Shown piece after piece: positions 14,166 through 25,590 of a DNA stretch of 64,000 nucleotides (position 1 is the first letter of the stretch; each line of letters begins with the position of its first letter). The DNA is taken from contig VWZL01002039.1 of NCBI GenBank assembly GCA_013396915.1, forward strand, positions 138,169-202,168, read 5' to 3'. The DNA is from Stercorarius parasiticus (taxonomy: Eukaryota > Chordata > Aves > Charadriiformes > Stercorariidae). The position numbers were made by a program, and so were the translations under genes. Under the pieces are notes generated by a model. It worked only from the letters and a program-made list of their open reading frames with translations. It was not told the DNA's origin and did no database searches.

Positions 14166-17100
14166 GCCTCTTCCAGCCATTCCCCTACCACCACCAAGGT
14201 CAGAAATGCTCCTTTGAAGAGAGGATGAGGAAGGGAATCCACAGAAACACCCTTCAGATGCCGGACTGACTTTTTCCCCCTAAATCTGTGGGGGTTTTTT
14301 TTTCCCTTTTTTTCCTGCAGGAAGGCATGCTTGGCTGGTGGGGCTGAGCCTGTGTCATCCCACTTATCCTTTCCAGGCTGTGAGGATGGTGGCCTTTGCC
14401 AGCTGGGTGCAAAGGGATGTTGTCCCCTGTGGGACCCTGGTGCACTCTCACCGCCTGCATCTGCTGAACATCTGGTGGGATTTGCAGGAGCTGCCTTATA
14501 AACTTGCAGATGATACCAAACATTGAGCATTGAAAACATTTGGGTGTCAGGAAAGATTTTTCTTTTGGTGTGTAATATGCTTAATGCTTTTTTTCCCCCC
14601 GCAACTTCCATAATTTAGGGCAAATACAACAATCTGGAATATATAATATTTGATTTTATATGGAAAAAGTTGTATATCGGTACAACTGGATAGATACTGT
14701 AGGAGGACTTTCCTTATGTTTTAGTTTGTGCTTTTCCGGCTTCTTCACCCTCACTACTTTATTAAATTATATTTTTCTGGTTTGCAAGAACTCATGGGAA
14801 AGAGGAATAGATCCCTCTTTGGAGGAATAGAGGAATAGAGACCTCTTTGGGTCGGTGGTTTCTGAGTTCCTTGGGAAGAGCAGCACTGCAGTCTTACAGA
14901 GCAAGGCAGAAAACGACTGCATGGAACCAGCAGATTGGAGCTTCCTAAAGATCTCCTTGCCTAGACTCGGAAAGCCCTTTCACCAGAAATTCCTACATAC
15001 ATACACATAATTGGCAACTTTAATTATTTGTAATTTTGGAGTCACTATATCTGTTTTCTTGCAATTGAATCTCATTGGGAACAAAAAGTCAAACTGGTAG
15101 TTGAAGCAAATTTTGAGTTACTTCATGAGAAGGCACAGATAACGGTCTGGATGGGTGGGCAAAATGTGTTGGATTATTCACAACCGCCTCTTTCAGCGAC
15201 AACTGAATGCAAAGAAAGTAGTTTGTTTCATTTTTTGTTTAATTTTTGGTGGAGGCCCTCTGTAGGGGTGTTCATCCCAAAGGAGATTTATGCTACAGCA
15301 TTTTGAGCAAGGTGACATGGGCTGGAAACTGAAATTCAAGTGAGCAAGCAGAGGCACGGAGAAGCGGAGCTCCCTCCGGTCAGCTGGAGGCTGATAAGTT
15401 GGAGTTATTTTCATGGCTTCTTCTCAGTGGTGTTAGACCTGATGCCTTTCCCTACTGCGTGGCTGCCAGACAACTTCATGTGGTGAAGTTAGAACATTAA
15501 ATATGTTAATACCGTATAAAATAAAGTATAATTCTCCCAAGTGAGCATTAGCAGCGTTTATGGGTCTGCAGATAACATTTGTTTTTCTCCCATCGTGTCC
15601 TAGTATCCCCCCAATTGTTAAAGTAAACAACTGCTTTTGATTTGTAGCTGTAAGTTTACAGTTTAGGAACCTGTATCTGAAATAACGAATTAGCCACTCA
15701 CTACAAAACACTGAAATAAAAACAGACCAGTGTGTAGCTTGGACGCAGCAGCCACCAGCTGCACCTCATCTTGCTAATCTTTAGCCTTTTTTTTTCTTTT
15801 AAAAATAGCGGGGGCTTTTAAGAGTTAAGTTACACAACTCTCCTTTTATTTTTAAAGTGAGTGGATTCCTTGTTGCGTTGTTGAGGATGATAAATTGATA
15901 CCACATGTTGCTTCCAGACAAAAAAGACTCTGTACTGCAGTGGAAGCACTTGCAGCTGGTGTCTGAGTTAATGGACGGGCTCCACAAGGTAAACACGGGT
16001 TGGAAGAGGCAGAAACAGGCATAGGGAGGGGAAATTTTCTCCGTTCTAAAGGCTCAAGCATTTGTTGCTGTTGCCTGACAGGGGCCGAGTGTCGAAATCA
16101 TGCGCAGTCCCAGCCGCCCTGGGAGACTCGTTCAGTTGTTCACATCAAATCAGGTGTATGGCACTTTGGAAATGCTCGAGTGTCCTGTCTGGGAGGTTAC
16201 CCATTTGCAGTCTTATCAAAATATCAAGAGAGACATGTAACTAGGATGTGGTAGCTGATTTAATATTCTTTTTTTTTTTTTTTTTTGCAAGCAAAATGTG
16301 GCTGGGTTCCCTCAAGGAGTGTTAACTGAACAAAATGTGGTGCAGTGTGTCCCTGGTTTTGGGAAAGGTGCTGTTACCCCACGCGTTGCTGCCCTGGCTA
16401 CACCCAGCTGCACCCCTTCTCCTGATGCCATCAGCCTGAGCCAAGGTAGGGCAGCAGTGCTACTTGCCTGTGGCACTGCATCGCCCTCTGCTCACACCAC
16501 ATCTGCCCGGCCTCGTGTGTTCCTCTGCCCTTGGTGGACCTTCCTCCTCTCCAGGGCTGGTCATTCTTTCCTGCAGCACCACTTCCTCAAGGGACCAGGA
16601 CTGGGCTCAATGCCATACGGAATGCTCTTGATCTTATCTGCAGGAACCTCAGTCCTTCTGCCTTTTAGCAGAGTGCACAGCGTTCTTCAAGTCTGGTATA
16701 AATAGTAACACTAATAAAGGGAGGAGCTCATCATATTTCTTTTCTACTCTGCTCTTGTACCGTCCGTATGTTGTACCCATCGGTGGTGTCTGAGCTCTTT
16801 CCAAGGTGTCTGCAGCCTGGCTAGCATCTGTCCCATCTACATATGGTCTCCAGGACAGATTGATGGAAGTTCCTTTATAGATCTTGTAAAGTTTCTCATT
16901 GCATTTTGGCGTGGAAAAATGTGTTATGTTTCCATCATCATGAACAGCAGCAGGTTCAAATCATAAACTGTATTTTCTTTGCTTCCCCACCTCCTTTGTG
17001 GTTTGTCGCATGGTCATATCTTACTAACGCACATGGTTGTGTGCAAAGATTGTCCCACGATATTTTCCAGTATTTTAAGCAGACGGGAATATCCTGTGAC

Positions 17101-20100
17101 AGCTCAGAAACCAGGTAGAAAATAGTGTTATTTCCACCCAGATTACAGCCTGGTAGCACAGCACAACAGCCTTTACTGATGTGAGTTGTCAATCCTGGTG
17201 ACTTCTGTAGCAAAACTTGGATGTGAAGGGATAATGGAATCCAGCCCTAATTTGATTTGGCAGAGCATCCAACACGACGAGAAACCAAGAAACTCAGATA
17301 CTGTTGCTGAAGAGGTTAGCGGGGGAGGTTACGTGAAAGAAGTGGGTTTTAAGGCAGTGTTTGAACAGAGGGTGGAGATGGGGTACACAAAAATAAATTG
17401 GCCCGTAATTATGCTTAAGAAAACAATCTTCCTACAGAAGAAAAGTAAAGAAAAACAGAAGCTAGAGCATAAGTGGCATATTGCGTAATGTAAAGGAAAA
17501 CAAACTGCTTGCATTTTTTATAACCGCCAATTTTCAATGCAAAAGTATTATTACATTCTTTTATTATTTGTGTAATACCAACACTGAGCAAAAAGATACA
17601 GTAAGAAGAAAATTACACATGTGCACACATATCCATACATGCAGGAGCAGCCCTCATCCGGAAAGGTGCTTCACTCTCACAATTTTATCATTGAGGATTT
17701 TTCATGGTTTTAGTACCGTTAGTTTCATACTACAGCTACCACCAGCAGAAATAAGCCATTTTATGGTAATACCATAGGTTGAAAACTGTTAGCTGCTGGC
17801 ACTTTGGCTGAGTGGTTTTATATCTGAAGCTATGTGACGTGCTGCCTATGCTACCTTGGGTGTTTCTTTTCTGCGTTTTCTAAGATTTTTTTTTCATTAG
17901 CAAGAGTCATGGTGGCGTGTATTCTCATACCCAGCATTTTTAGGTGGGGAACAGCATGGTTTGTATGGCTCTTGTAGCCTGGCTTGGTGTGCTGGTCTAG
18001 CTGTGGTTGTCCTCGTCCTGCCACCGGCTCTTTGCGAGAAGAGATCCCCATGCAGATGTTCTCACATACAGTTGCCCATGAAAGTCACAGGGAATGAATG
18101 TGAGAGCTACCTGCATTGATGCAGTACAAGCTGCAATATCAAAAAAGGTTATTTCTCAAAAAAACAACAGTTCTCCAGCCAGTTGGTAGAAACCTGAGGA
18201 AGTAAGCAGTGGTGCCTAGTTATTAGAAGCTAGAAACAGACTGTTGCCAGACTCAAAATATAGTTAAAATGTCATCAGTTAAATAATGAAAAGCTCTTTC
18301 CTTCCTTAGACTGAAGAACTATTATGCTGCAACTCAATCCACCATATTTTGAAGGCATGATAGTCCCCTAGAAATGGACAAGTTTATAGCTGAGGCACTG
18401 ACCCAAACTTCTCTTGAAGTATGTCTGCGAAGTCTGGTCTGCTGTTTTGTGCGAATTGTTTAAAACATAACAGTTGCTATTTTGAACCATGGTCCATATG
18501 ATTTCTCTTTTCATTAAGTGATAATCACAACCGCGTCTGCTGTCTGCATGCGAGAAGAACTTCAGGCGTGTTTTCCATTTCACGATCTGACAAAAACCAC
18601 AACACTTACAGGGGGAAAAAAAAGCCTTTTATACTGAAAAGAATTGTTTGAGAAAAGCTGGGCTGTATATCTTCATGCATCCAGTGTGTCGCCAGTTCAC
18701 TTATGTCAAACATCCATTTATCCTGACGATGCAAATGTCAAGATGCTTGTGAATTGATTTGTTGATTGATTCATTCTTTGCCCATTTAAATTTGGAATTT
18801 CTTCAATGCTTTGTAAATGAAGGACACTTATCTTGGATGGTTTGATTATGCTATGATCCTGTTGACTTTGTTTTTAAAGCGTACTGGTAGAACAAATGTC
18901 ATTTTATCCTCTTTATAGATGTACCTGGTAATTGCCAAAGTTTAAGAAAAAAGAACTTGTGCAACTTTTTAAACTTGATCATCTTTAGCCTAGAGGAATA
19001 GCACACTGTTTTGTAAAGGAATATGGGATAGCTCCAAAAATCTTGACTTGCACATGAAAAAAAAAACCAAAACCAAACTTGGAACCATTCTCACTGACAA
19101 ATACTACTTGCTTGCCCTTTCTTTGAGCCTTATTTTAAGCCTAAGATCGGCAGGATGAGTTGTGTGGGATTTTCATCTCCGTTATTTTGGTTTAAATCTG
19201 GAGTCATTTCACTAGGGCTACCATGGGCTGGTTTTCTCTGCCTCTTTCTCGTCTGGGGTGATTATCGTCGGTTTGAGCCAACATGGTTTTTGAATGATAG
19301 ATGTTGCTGATTAGTGCAAGCGGGTAATATGCAAGAGCAGACAGTGCTCAGGGTCCCCTCTAAGTACTGGGTTTCGTGGCGTCCTGTAGAGCAACGGGTA
19401 CCCGACTGTGTACAGCAGCTTTATACAACTCCGTATCTAGCAGCTTACGGGGACAGGGGTATCATCGTGTACTGTGTCACATCATGTTTTGATGAGTGTG
19501 AGGATACTATGGTGAGGGGACAGCTGGCCAGCTACTGCAGTACGGGAGTAATTCTGGTGCCTCTAATCAGGAGAGAAAGTACAGCTCAGCCATGCACAGG
19601 GTGCCTGTGGGAGAGGAGCAACAGCACTTGCAGTTTTATCAAGGATTATTATAACAAATACACAACACACATGCCCATGAAGAATTAAAAAGACATTTGC
19701 AGAGGCTGCGATGAGCGTGACTACCCCTCCAAGTCAGATTTTTGCAGTGACTTTGCAGTTTTTATTTCAAGGAACTGATGGCAAGATTGCTGATAGTATA
19801 GAGGTTTGTCCTGAGTCAAAAGTAAGGGAGAACCGTCTTGCTTCTTGCTAGCAGGAATGGAGCTGTGTCACACTCCTTTCCTTAGGACGCAGCTTTTGGG
19901 GGTGTGGAGATGGACACCAGGAGTGCACAGCTAGCGCAAGCACAGGGCTTGCTTTACAGCAGCATGTTGGCACGCTGCAGCCACACTCCAGCCCTCCCGT
20001 ATCCACCACCCGAGAAACCCGTGGTGATGTCCAGGAGGGCCCAGTGCTTTTATTCGTGTTGCTGTTTTCATGTGATGTTGGTTTAATGATTGAGATTTGG

Positions 20101-20130
20101 GTAGCAAAAGAAGTAGGGTGCGGGTCTTGA

Positions 20131-20156
20131 TGTTTTGTTTTGTTCCTTTCCTGCAG
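20131..20156 (+). other. FOXO3: Splice acceptor of the last FOXO3 coding exon
   Basis: A T-rich tract with scattered C and G runs into TTTCCTGCAG, ending at 20156. The next base opens the codon series Asn-Ser-Ile-Arg-His, the start of forkhead helix 3, so the junction is phase 0. This is the position at which FOXO genes are interrupted. The in-frame methionine 60 nt upstream (20097) is intronic and not a start. Confidence 0.93.
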
Positions 20157-21557
20157 AATTCGATCCGGCACAACTTGTCACTCCACAGCCGATTCGTCAG
20201 GGTGCAGAATGAAGGCACCGGGAAAAGCTCTTGGTGGATGATCAATCCAGATGGTGGAAAAGGTGGCAAGGCACCCCGGAGACGTGCTGTGTCAATGGAC
20301 AACAGCAACAAGTACACGAAGAGCAGAGGGCGGGCGGCTAAGAAAAAGGCAGCCCTGCAGACTGCCCCGGAGACGAGCGAGGACAGCCCTTCTCAGCTCT
20401 CCAAGTGGCCTGGGAGTCCCACCTCCCGCAGCAGCGACGAGCTGGATGCATGGACAGATTTTCGCTCCCGTACAAATTCCAACGCCAGTACGATCAGTGG
20501 CCGCTTGTCACCAATTTTGGCAAGCACCGAACTAGATGATGTTCAAGATGACGACGCTCCGCTTTCTCCCATGCTGTACAGTAGTCCATCGAGCTTGTCC
20601 CCATCGGTAAACAAACCGTGTACTGTGGAGTTGCCTAGGTTGACTGATATGGCTGGGACAATGAATTTGAACGATGGACTGACAGATAACCTCATGGATG
20701 ATCTCTTGGACAATATAACACTCCCTCCCTCCCAGCAGTCGCCCACAGGAGGGATAATGCAGAGAAGCTCCAGTTTTCCGTATGGTTCCAAAGGTTCAGG
20801 GCTGGGTTCCCCATCGAGTAGTTTCAACAACGCCGTGTTTGGGCCGTCGTCCCTGAATTCCCTCCGCCAGTCGCCCATGCAGACCATTCAGGAGAACAAG
20901 CAAGCCACCTTCTCTTCCATTTCTCATTACAACAACCAGACGCTGCAGGATCTCCTCGCCTCTGATGCACTTAGTCACAGCGATGTCATGATGACACAGT
21001 CTGACCCACTCATGTCACAAGCCAGCACAGCTGTGTCCGCCCAGAATTCCCGCAGGAATATAATGCTCCGCAACGACCCCATGATGTCGTTTGCCGCGCA
21101 GTCCAGCCAGGGCGGTCTGGTCAATCAGAGCCTGCCTCATCACCAGCACCAGTCCCACAACTCCTCTCTTAGTGGCAGCCGTGCCTTGTCCAATTCCATC
21201 AGTAACATAGGCTTGAGTGACTCGAACAGCTTGGGATCCACCAAACATCAGCAGTCACCTGTCAATCAGTCTATGCAAACACTTTCTGACCCACTCTCAG
21301 GCTCCTCTTTGTACTCCTCTAGCGTGAACCTCCCGGTCATGGGACACGAGAAATTCCCAAGTGACTTGGACTTGGATATTTTCAATGGGAGCTTGGAGTG
21401 TGACATGGAGTCCATTATCCGCAGTGAACTCATGGATGCAGATGGGCTGGATTTTAACTTTGATTCCCTCATCTCAGCTCAGAACGTTGTCAGTCTGAAT
21501 GTGGGGAACTTCACTGGTGCTAAACAGGCTTCATCACAGAGTTGGGTACCAGGCTGA
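20157..21557 (+). CDS. FOXO3: FOXO3 forkhead box O3, last coding exon (C-terminal 466 residues)
   Basis: FOXO3 is a nuclear/cytoplasmic shuttling transcription factor that binds GTAAACA-type sites and drives stress-resistance, autophagy, apoptosis and metabolic genes; AKT phosphorylation creates 14-3-3 sites and exports it. The exon begins in recognition helix 3 (NSIRHNLSLH; the His equals human His212) and continues through the wings (GTGKSSWW). Then come the basic NLS region with the AKT site RRRAVS (serine codon 20292-20294, human Ser253), lysines matching human K242/K245, and KSRGRAAKKK. Further on are RSRTNS (serine 20478-20480, human Ser315) with CK1 serines at +3 and +6, proline-directed sites WPGSP and APLSPM (human Ser294/Ser344), the export segment LMDDLLDNITL, the LQDLL motif, and the acidic C-terminal activation segment with LECDMESIIRSELMDADG. 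Stop TGA is 21555-21557. Human numbering fits throughout (466 residues, end equivalent to 673). The C-terminus and the SQSWVPG ending distinguish FOXO3 from FOXO1/4/6. Partial: residues 1-207 are encoded upstream of the window. Confidence 0.98.
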   Translation, partial: NSIRHNLSLHSRFVRVQNEGTGKSSWWMINPDGGKGGKAPRRRAVSMDNSNKYTKSRGRAAKKKAALQTAPETSEDSPSQLSKWPGSPTSRSSDELDAWTDFRSRTNSNASTISGRLSPILASTELDDVQDDDAPLSPMLYSSPSSLSPSVNKPCTVELPRLTDMAGTMNLNDGLTDNLMDDLLDNITLPPSQQSPTGGIMQRSSSFPYGSKGSGLGSPSSSFNNAVFGPSSLNSLRQSPMQTIQENKQATFSSISHYNNQTLQDLLASDALSHSDVMMTQSDPLMSQASTAVSAQNSRRNIMLRNDPMMSFAAQSSQGGLVNQSLPHHQHQSHNSSLSGSRALSNSISNIGLSDSNSLGSTKHQQSPVNQSMQTLSDPLSGSSLYSSSVNLPVMGHEKFPSDLDLDIFNGSLECDMESIIRSELMDADGLDFNFDSLISAQNVVSLNVGNFTGAKQASSQSWVPG

Positions 21558-21591
21558 AGGATCTTTGAGAACAGGGAAAATGGGCAAACAG
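21558..21591 (+). other. FOXO3: FOXO3 3' UTR, first segment (34 nt after stop)
   Basis: The coding exon continues 34 nt past the TGA to the CAG before the donor at 21592. Joining it to the acceptor at 34098 gives GGGCAAACAG followed by GCCCTCAAACTG, which agrees with my memory of the human FOXO3 mRNA at the same place. Confidence 0.88.
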
Positions 21592-23739
21592 GTCAGTGCC
21601 CCATAGATGTGGTAAAATACTTGGTTCCGTAGTTTTATTGGAGTTTGCACCAAACCCTTAATAGTTAGTGCACACTAATAATATTAATTTGTGATGGCTT
21701 GCTGTGTGTTGGTATGCAACAGGCACAACCAAGAAGCATTTGGAGGTGTGGAGGGAAACGAGGCTAAGCTATAAAAGCTGTTCGGCTGCAACACTGTCAG
21801 CATGCACCTGATGCTACGCGTCCTTCTTAATTTAGTCAAGAGAAATGTTAATGACAAATCAGGCAGACCAAGGTGGAATATTTGTGGGTTTTAGGAATCA
21901 CAGAGCTCCAAGTTCTCTTCTTTGAAGTCACAACAGATGGATTCTTCTCTGCAGCCGATGCCACACGTAGCCAGGCTGTGCTACGTAGGGATGGGGCAAG
22001 GGGCTTTGCAGTCAGTGGAGCAGTAGTACTGCAGGGGAGGGGGAAGAGGGGGAAGAGCATTAAATCATGATCAGTGCACGCACTGAGGATCGGGTGTGTG
22101 GGACAGATCTGGAATGAATTAGGGTTGTACTGCTGCTGTGGTACAGCAGTGCTAGTGAAGTTGTTAATTTTTTTTTTTTTTTTAAATCATGTTTCTCGGC
22201 AAAAAAAGTAGCAAATCGAGGAATTATATCTTGAAAGAGCAAAGGTGGGATCCTGGTCCCAGGAACATCCTGGGTTTAATGTTTTAAATATGCAAAACTT
22301 GTTGGTCCCCCCCAGGACTGGGGTGGGTGTCATTTTCTTTTGGACTCTGCCATGAGAATATCCGTAGGTTTGGGTTCTGACATAGGTGCTTTTCAAATGT
22401 TTGTTTCTTCAGGTTAATTTTTTCCAGATTGATGTGTTTTTTTCCATTTGCTTCCTTTCCATAACTGGGGGCATCTGAACTTGTAAACGTTGTTTCTGTC
22501 ATCCTTTTGTGATTCTGCAGGCTCCTGCCCATACCTCTGCCTGCTCACATGTACATATTCACTGACTCATAGGGTAGGTACCACACAAAGTGCCCTTTCT
22601 TCTTTGTTTATTTATTAGTATAAGGGAGTAGATTTCAAAATATAGTAGGATAAAAGGTTAGCTATAAATTATTGAAAGTGTTCTCTTAACTTCAGAATAG
22701 TATGTAGAGTATCCCGGAGGTGAGGTTAAATGAGGTATTCATTCAGTTTTCAGCTTACTTCCAGCTTTCTTATTTCCTGGATGAAGGATAGAAAGGAGTC
22801 AGTGTCGTTTGACTTTATGGTGCATAATTTGCCCCTTTCATCTTTAATGGAGTTTTCATTCTCTGTTTCACAGTTAGGTGTTCAAGGGGAAGTTTTGTGG
22901 TAGGCGAACAGCAGGCGAACCAGCTGAATGTCTTCTTGTGTGTGCCACAGGAGACGTATGCTGTGGTCTGATGTCTGTAAGGGAGAACAAGACTGCCCCG
23001 GAGTCCTCCTTTCAGTCGTTCTGCAAAGCTGCTTCGCTCCAGTGGAGCGGTTGGTTTGCGCAGTCCTTTCTCTGTCAGTGGGAGCATTTCCTCTGGTTCT
23101 TTCACATCTTCTTGCTCAAAGCAAGAGCGTTGCAGTGCATGGCCAGGAGACAGGCTGCAGAGGTGGGCTGTAGAGGACACCATGTCCTGCTGACCCTGCA
23201 CGGCACAGCAGCTTGGCAAGGCCAGGGCCACAGATGAATTCCAGTTTTCCTTCAGTTCCACTGCTGGAGAGTTTAAGAAAGGAAAGAGGGAAAAAAGAAT
23301 TGACTCATGAACCAGAAAGCAAAAACTTGGCAGAAGGTCATGCTTGCTGACCAGTCCTCTCTTCCTCCAGGTTCATGAGCTGTTTGGATTTATAAACCCT
23401 TTTTGCATGAGGTGAAAAAAAAAGACTGTAGGAACATTATCGCTGTGAAACATCCAACAGTACGATCTGCCAAATGGGGCCTAAAAAATAGATGCTATTG
23501 ACAGCTTTGCTTGACACAGGCAAATAGGGCAGCCTCCTGCTTTCCTATCTTCGTTTGCTGTGTATAGGTAGAAGGTGCCTGCGGGGAGACCTGCCTGGGC
23601 GGTGTGGAGGAGGCTCACCATGCCACCTCCTTACTGATGCTCGCTGCTGCCTCTTCACCCCGGCCTGTGCCGTTCATGGAAAGGATAGCCGCCGCGATCT
23701 CTTTCAGGCTGCTCCCTCTGAATAAAGGAACTGACACAT

Positions 23740-24060
23740 CTGTGTGAGCAGAGTCTCATTGCAGAGGACAGATTTATTAATGAGACAGCTCTCCGCAGCG
23801 GATTACTGTCCAGTCATCTGTGGAAGCCTCTTTCCCTCTCTCTGACAAGTGGACCGGCTGCTGCGGGGTGCCTCCGGTATCAGGTGCAAGCGCAGATGAT
23901 TTCTGCTGAGGTGGTTCATCATGCACCCTTCGTCATCTGTTAAGCAGTGCCGTTTCAGAGTTTGCCTCCCTATGAGCATCTCGTATTTTCATAGGGGCAG
24001 CTCGCGTGACATCGGGTGCGATTGTTCCGAATTGCTTTCTTGGTTACTTCTCTGCTTTGC
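23740..24060. promoter_or_regulatory. Candidate regulatory block in the 3'-UTR intron
   Basis: Unique sequence with several CpGs in an otherwise CpG-poor intron, with TTATTAATGAGA near 23773 and repeated CATCTGT/CAGATG E-box-like words. No repeat family recognised. Inference only. Confidence 0.15.
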
Positions 24061-25399
24061 TGTAGCAACAGAGACCCCTGAATTAAAATACTCACTTTGC
24101 AGTGGTCACGTTCCCAATAACGAATCTTTACAGGCTTGAAGACTGGGGAATGCTTTCAGCAGAGCAGCCTGGCGCTTGTTCACGCTAAATCCGTTTCACA
24201 AGGGCAGCCAGGTGCATTTTGCAGGCAGGCAGAAGCAGTTACAATGGGTTATTGGCATACCTGGGAATAGTTTTTTCGATGTGTTTTCTATGAAAAATAA
24301 GAGAAACGCTGGCGTCAGTTTTCGTGAAGAAAAGAATGAAGCCAAATACATAGGTATTTAGTTTATACATACCTTAGGTATAGAGGGGCATTTACTTTGG
24401 GAGAGAATGAACTACAATTTCTTCATAGGGGAAGTGAAAAAACCCTTGCAGGAGATGCCACCGTTGTGGGTTTAGTGGCTGTGCACGTTTGCTGCACTGC
24501 AATAAGCCTGTGCACAGTCCCTGGAGAAAACCTTGCCCGGTCCCACCACGCTGGCCCTGTGCCTGTGAGGCTGGCCATACCCAGCCTTTTAGAGGGCCCT
24601 AATTGAGGCATATAAACGAATTTGGGGTGGTTTTCTTTTTTTTTTTTTCCTCTTACAAGAAGGAAAGGAGAAAATCAATATGCTTTTTTCTTGCTTTACT
24701 CACTCAGCCATAATTTTCCCCTCTTAAGCTGGCTGGGGCCTCTGTTCCTCTGTCTCTGCCTGCTTCCCAAGAGCACTCCACCCCCTCAGATTATGATCAA
24801 CTTGGTTTTTCAGCTTGTTTATCAATAAATAAAGACGTCACTATTCCCTTGCCTGTCTCTAGAATACCTTTAATTTTGAACTTAATGGGTCCTCGCTCAG
24901 CCTGGGTTTCCCACAACTCTGCACTCTCTGAGGTCCTCAGCCAGCAAGTCCCAAGGGACTTGGCATTTGCCAAAGAGTAGTCCCAAGCAAACTGGCAGGG
25001 GAGACTGTTCGGGACATTTACTGCTGCCTGGAAGGTCAGGAACCTGGTGATAAACTACCGCTTGGGCAAACATTTCCTCAGGTATCAAGACCCATCTAAA
25101 AAGTTGTTTTAACCTTGATTGTTGCAGTGATCCGGTTTGCAATGGCGATGCTGGCAGGTCTGGGGCAGGGGCTGGAGGGATGGCTCAGCGCGAGCAGGGC
25201 AGGAACTTGAGCTGGTTTCACCATCTGAAAAACTCATCTAGCTGCGTCTTCTGAGAGGGATTTCAGTGTGCCATTTAGCAGGATGCCTGTGGGCTCTGTA
25301 ACAGAGCTGTGCTGGAGTCACGTTAACCTTTTCGAAAATTACAATTAAAATACTTCACAGATCAGTTAGTGTCACTCATTTTCCCCCAGCATCATCTGG

Positions 25400-25590
25400 G
25401 TCCCCACATCATCTTACTGTAGCAGTAGAGTGCACAAGCGACTAATAGCCACGTCATATAACATTCACACAATTCGATGATTAACATCTCTGATAAAGCA
25501 AAATCCTAGGAAACGTAATGAAATGCCTGTTGGTATTTCATTAGTCCCTATCAGTTTGGACTGCTTGCCAATTTGTTAATTGGTGTTCAG
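25400..25590. promoter_or_regulatory. Candidate conserved non-coding element in the 3'-UTR intron
   Basis: AT-rich unique sequence dense in homeodomain-type words: GATGATTAAC near 25480, CATTAG near 25540 and GTTAATTGG near 25577, plus a CRE-like CACGTCA at 25450-25456. There is no simple repeat or transposon similarity. Composition resembles vertebrate enhancer cores; conservation is untested. Confidence 0.25.

Larger units (their letters stand above)
1..20156 (+). other. FOXO3: FOXO3 intron 1, 3' part
   Basis: All sequence upstream of the coding exon belongs to the intron that splits the forkhead domain; its 5' end and exon 1 (N-terminus, first part of the forkhead domain) lie outside the window. 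I see no exon in it: reading frames are short, unrelated to any family I recognise, and lack flanking splice logic. It is mostly mid-GC unique sequence with short homopolymer tracts (for example A16 at 10211-10226 and T/A runs near 11740, 12560 and 12960). No CR1 tail or other transposon was recognised by eye in these 20 kb. It includes a CpG-rich patch (13838-14165) and AT-rich blocks listed separately. The assignment as intron follows from the acceptor at 20156 and the conserved FOXO exon structure. Confidence 0.85.

Noticed and set aside
15623..15630. GTAAACAA FOXO-type binding words (also near 57789, 61189 and 50998 in reverse)
   Set aside because: Their number is close to chance for 64 kb and they do not cluster, so autoregulation cannot be argued.
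20097..20156. Methionine and 19 further codons in frame upstream of the FOXO3 exon
   Set aside because: They translate the intron polypyrimidine tract; a canonical CAG acceptor ends at 20156 and the conserved protein starts right after it.
22127..22155. Short hairpin TACTGCTG...CAGCAGTG in the 3'-UTR intron
   Set aside because: Stem of about 8 bp only; no 60-80-nt precursor-like fold visible.
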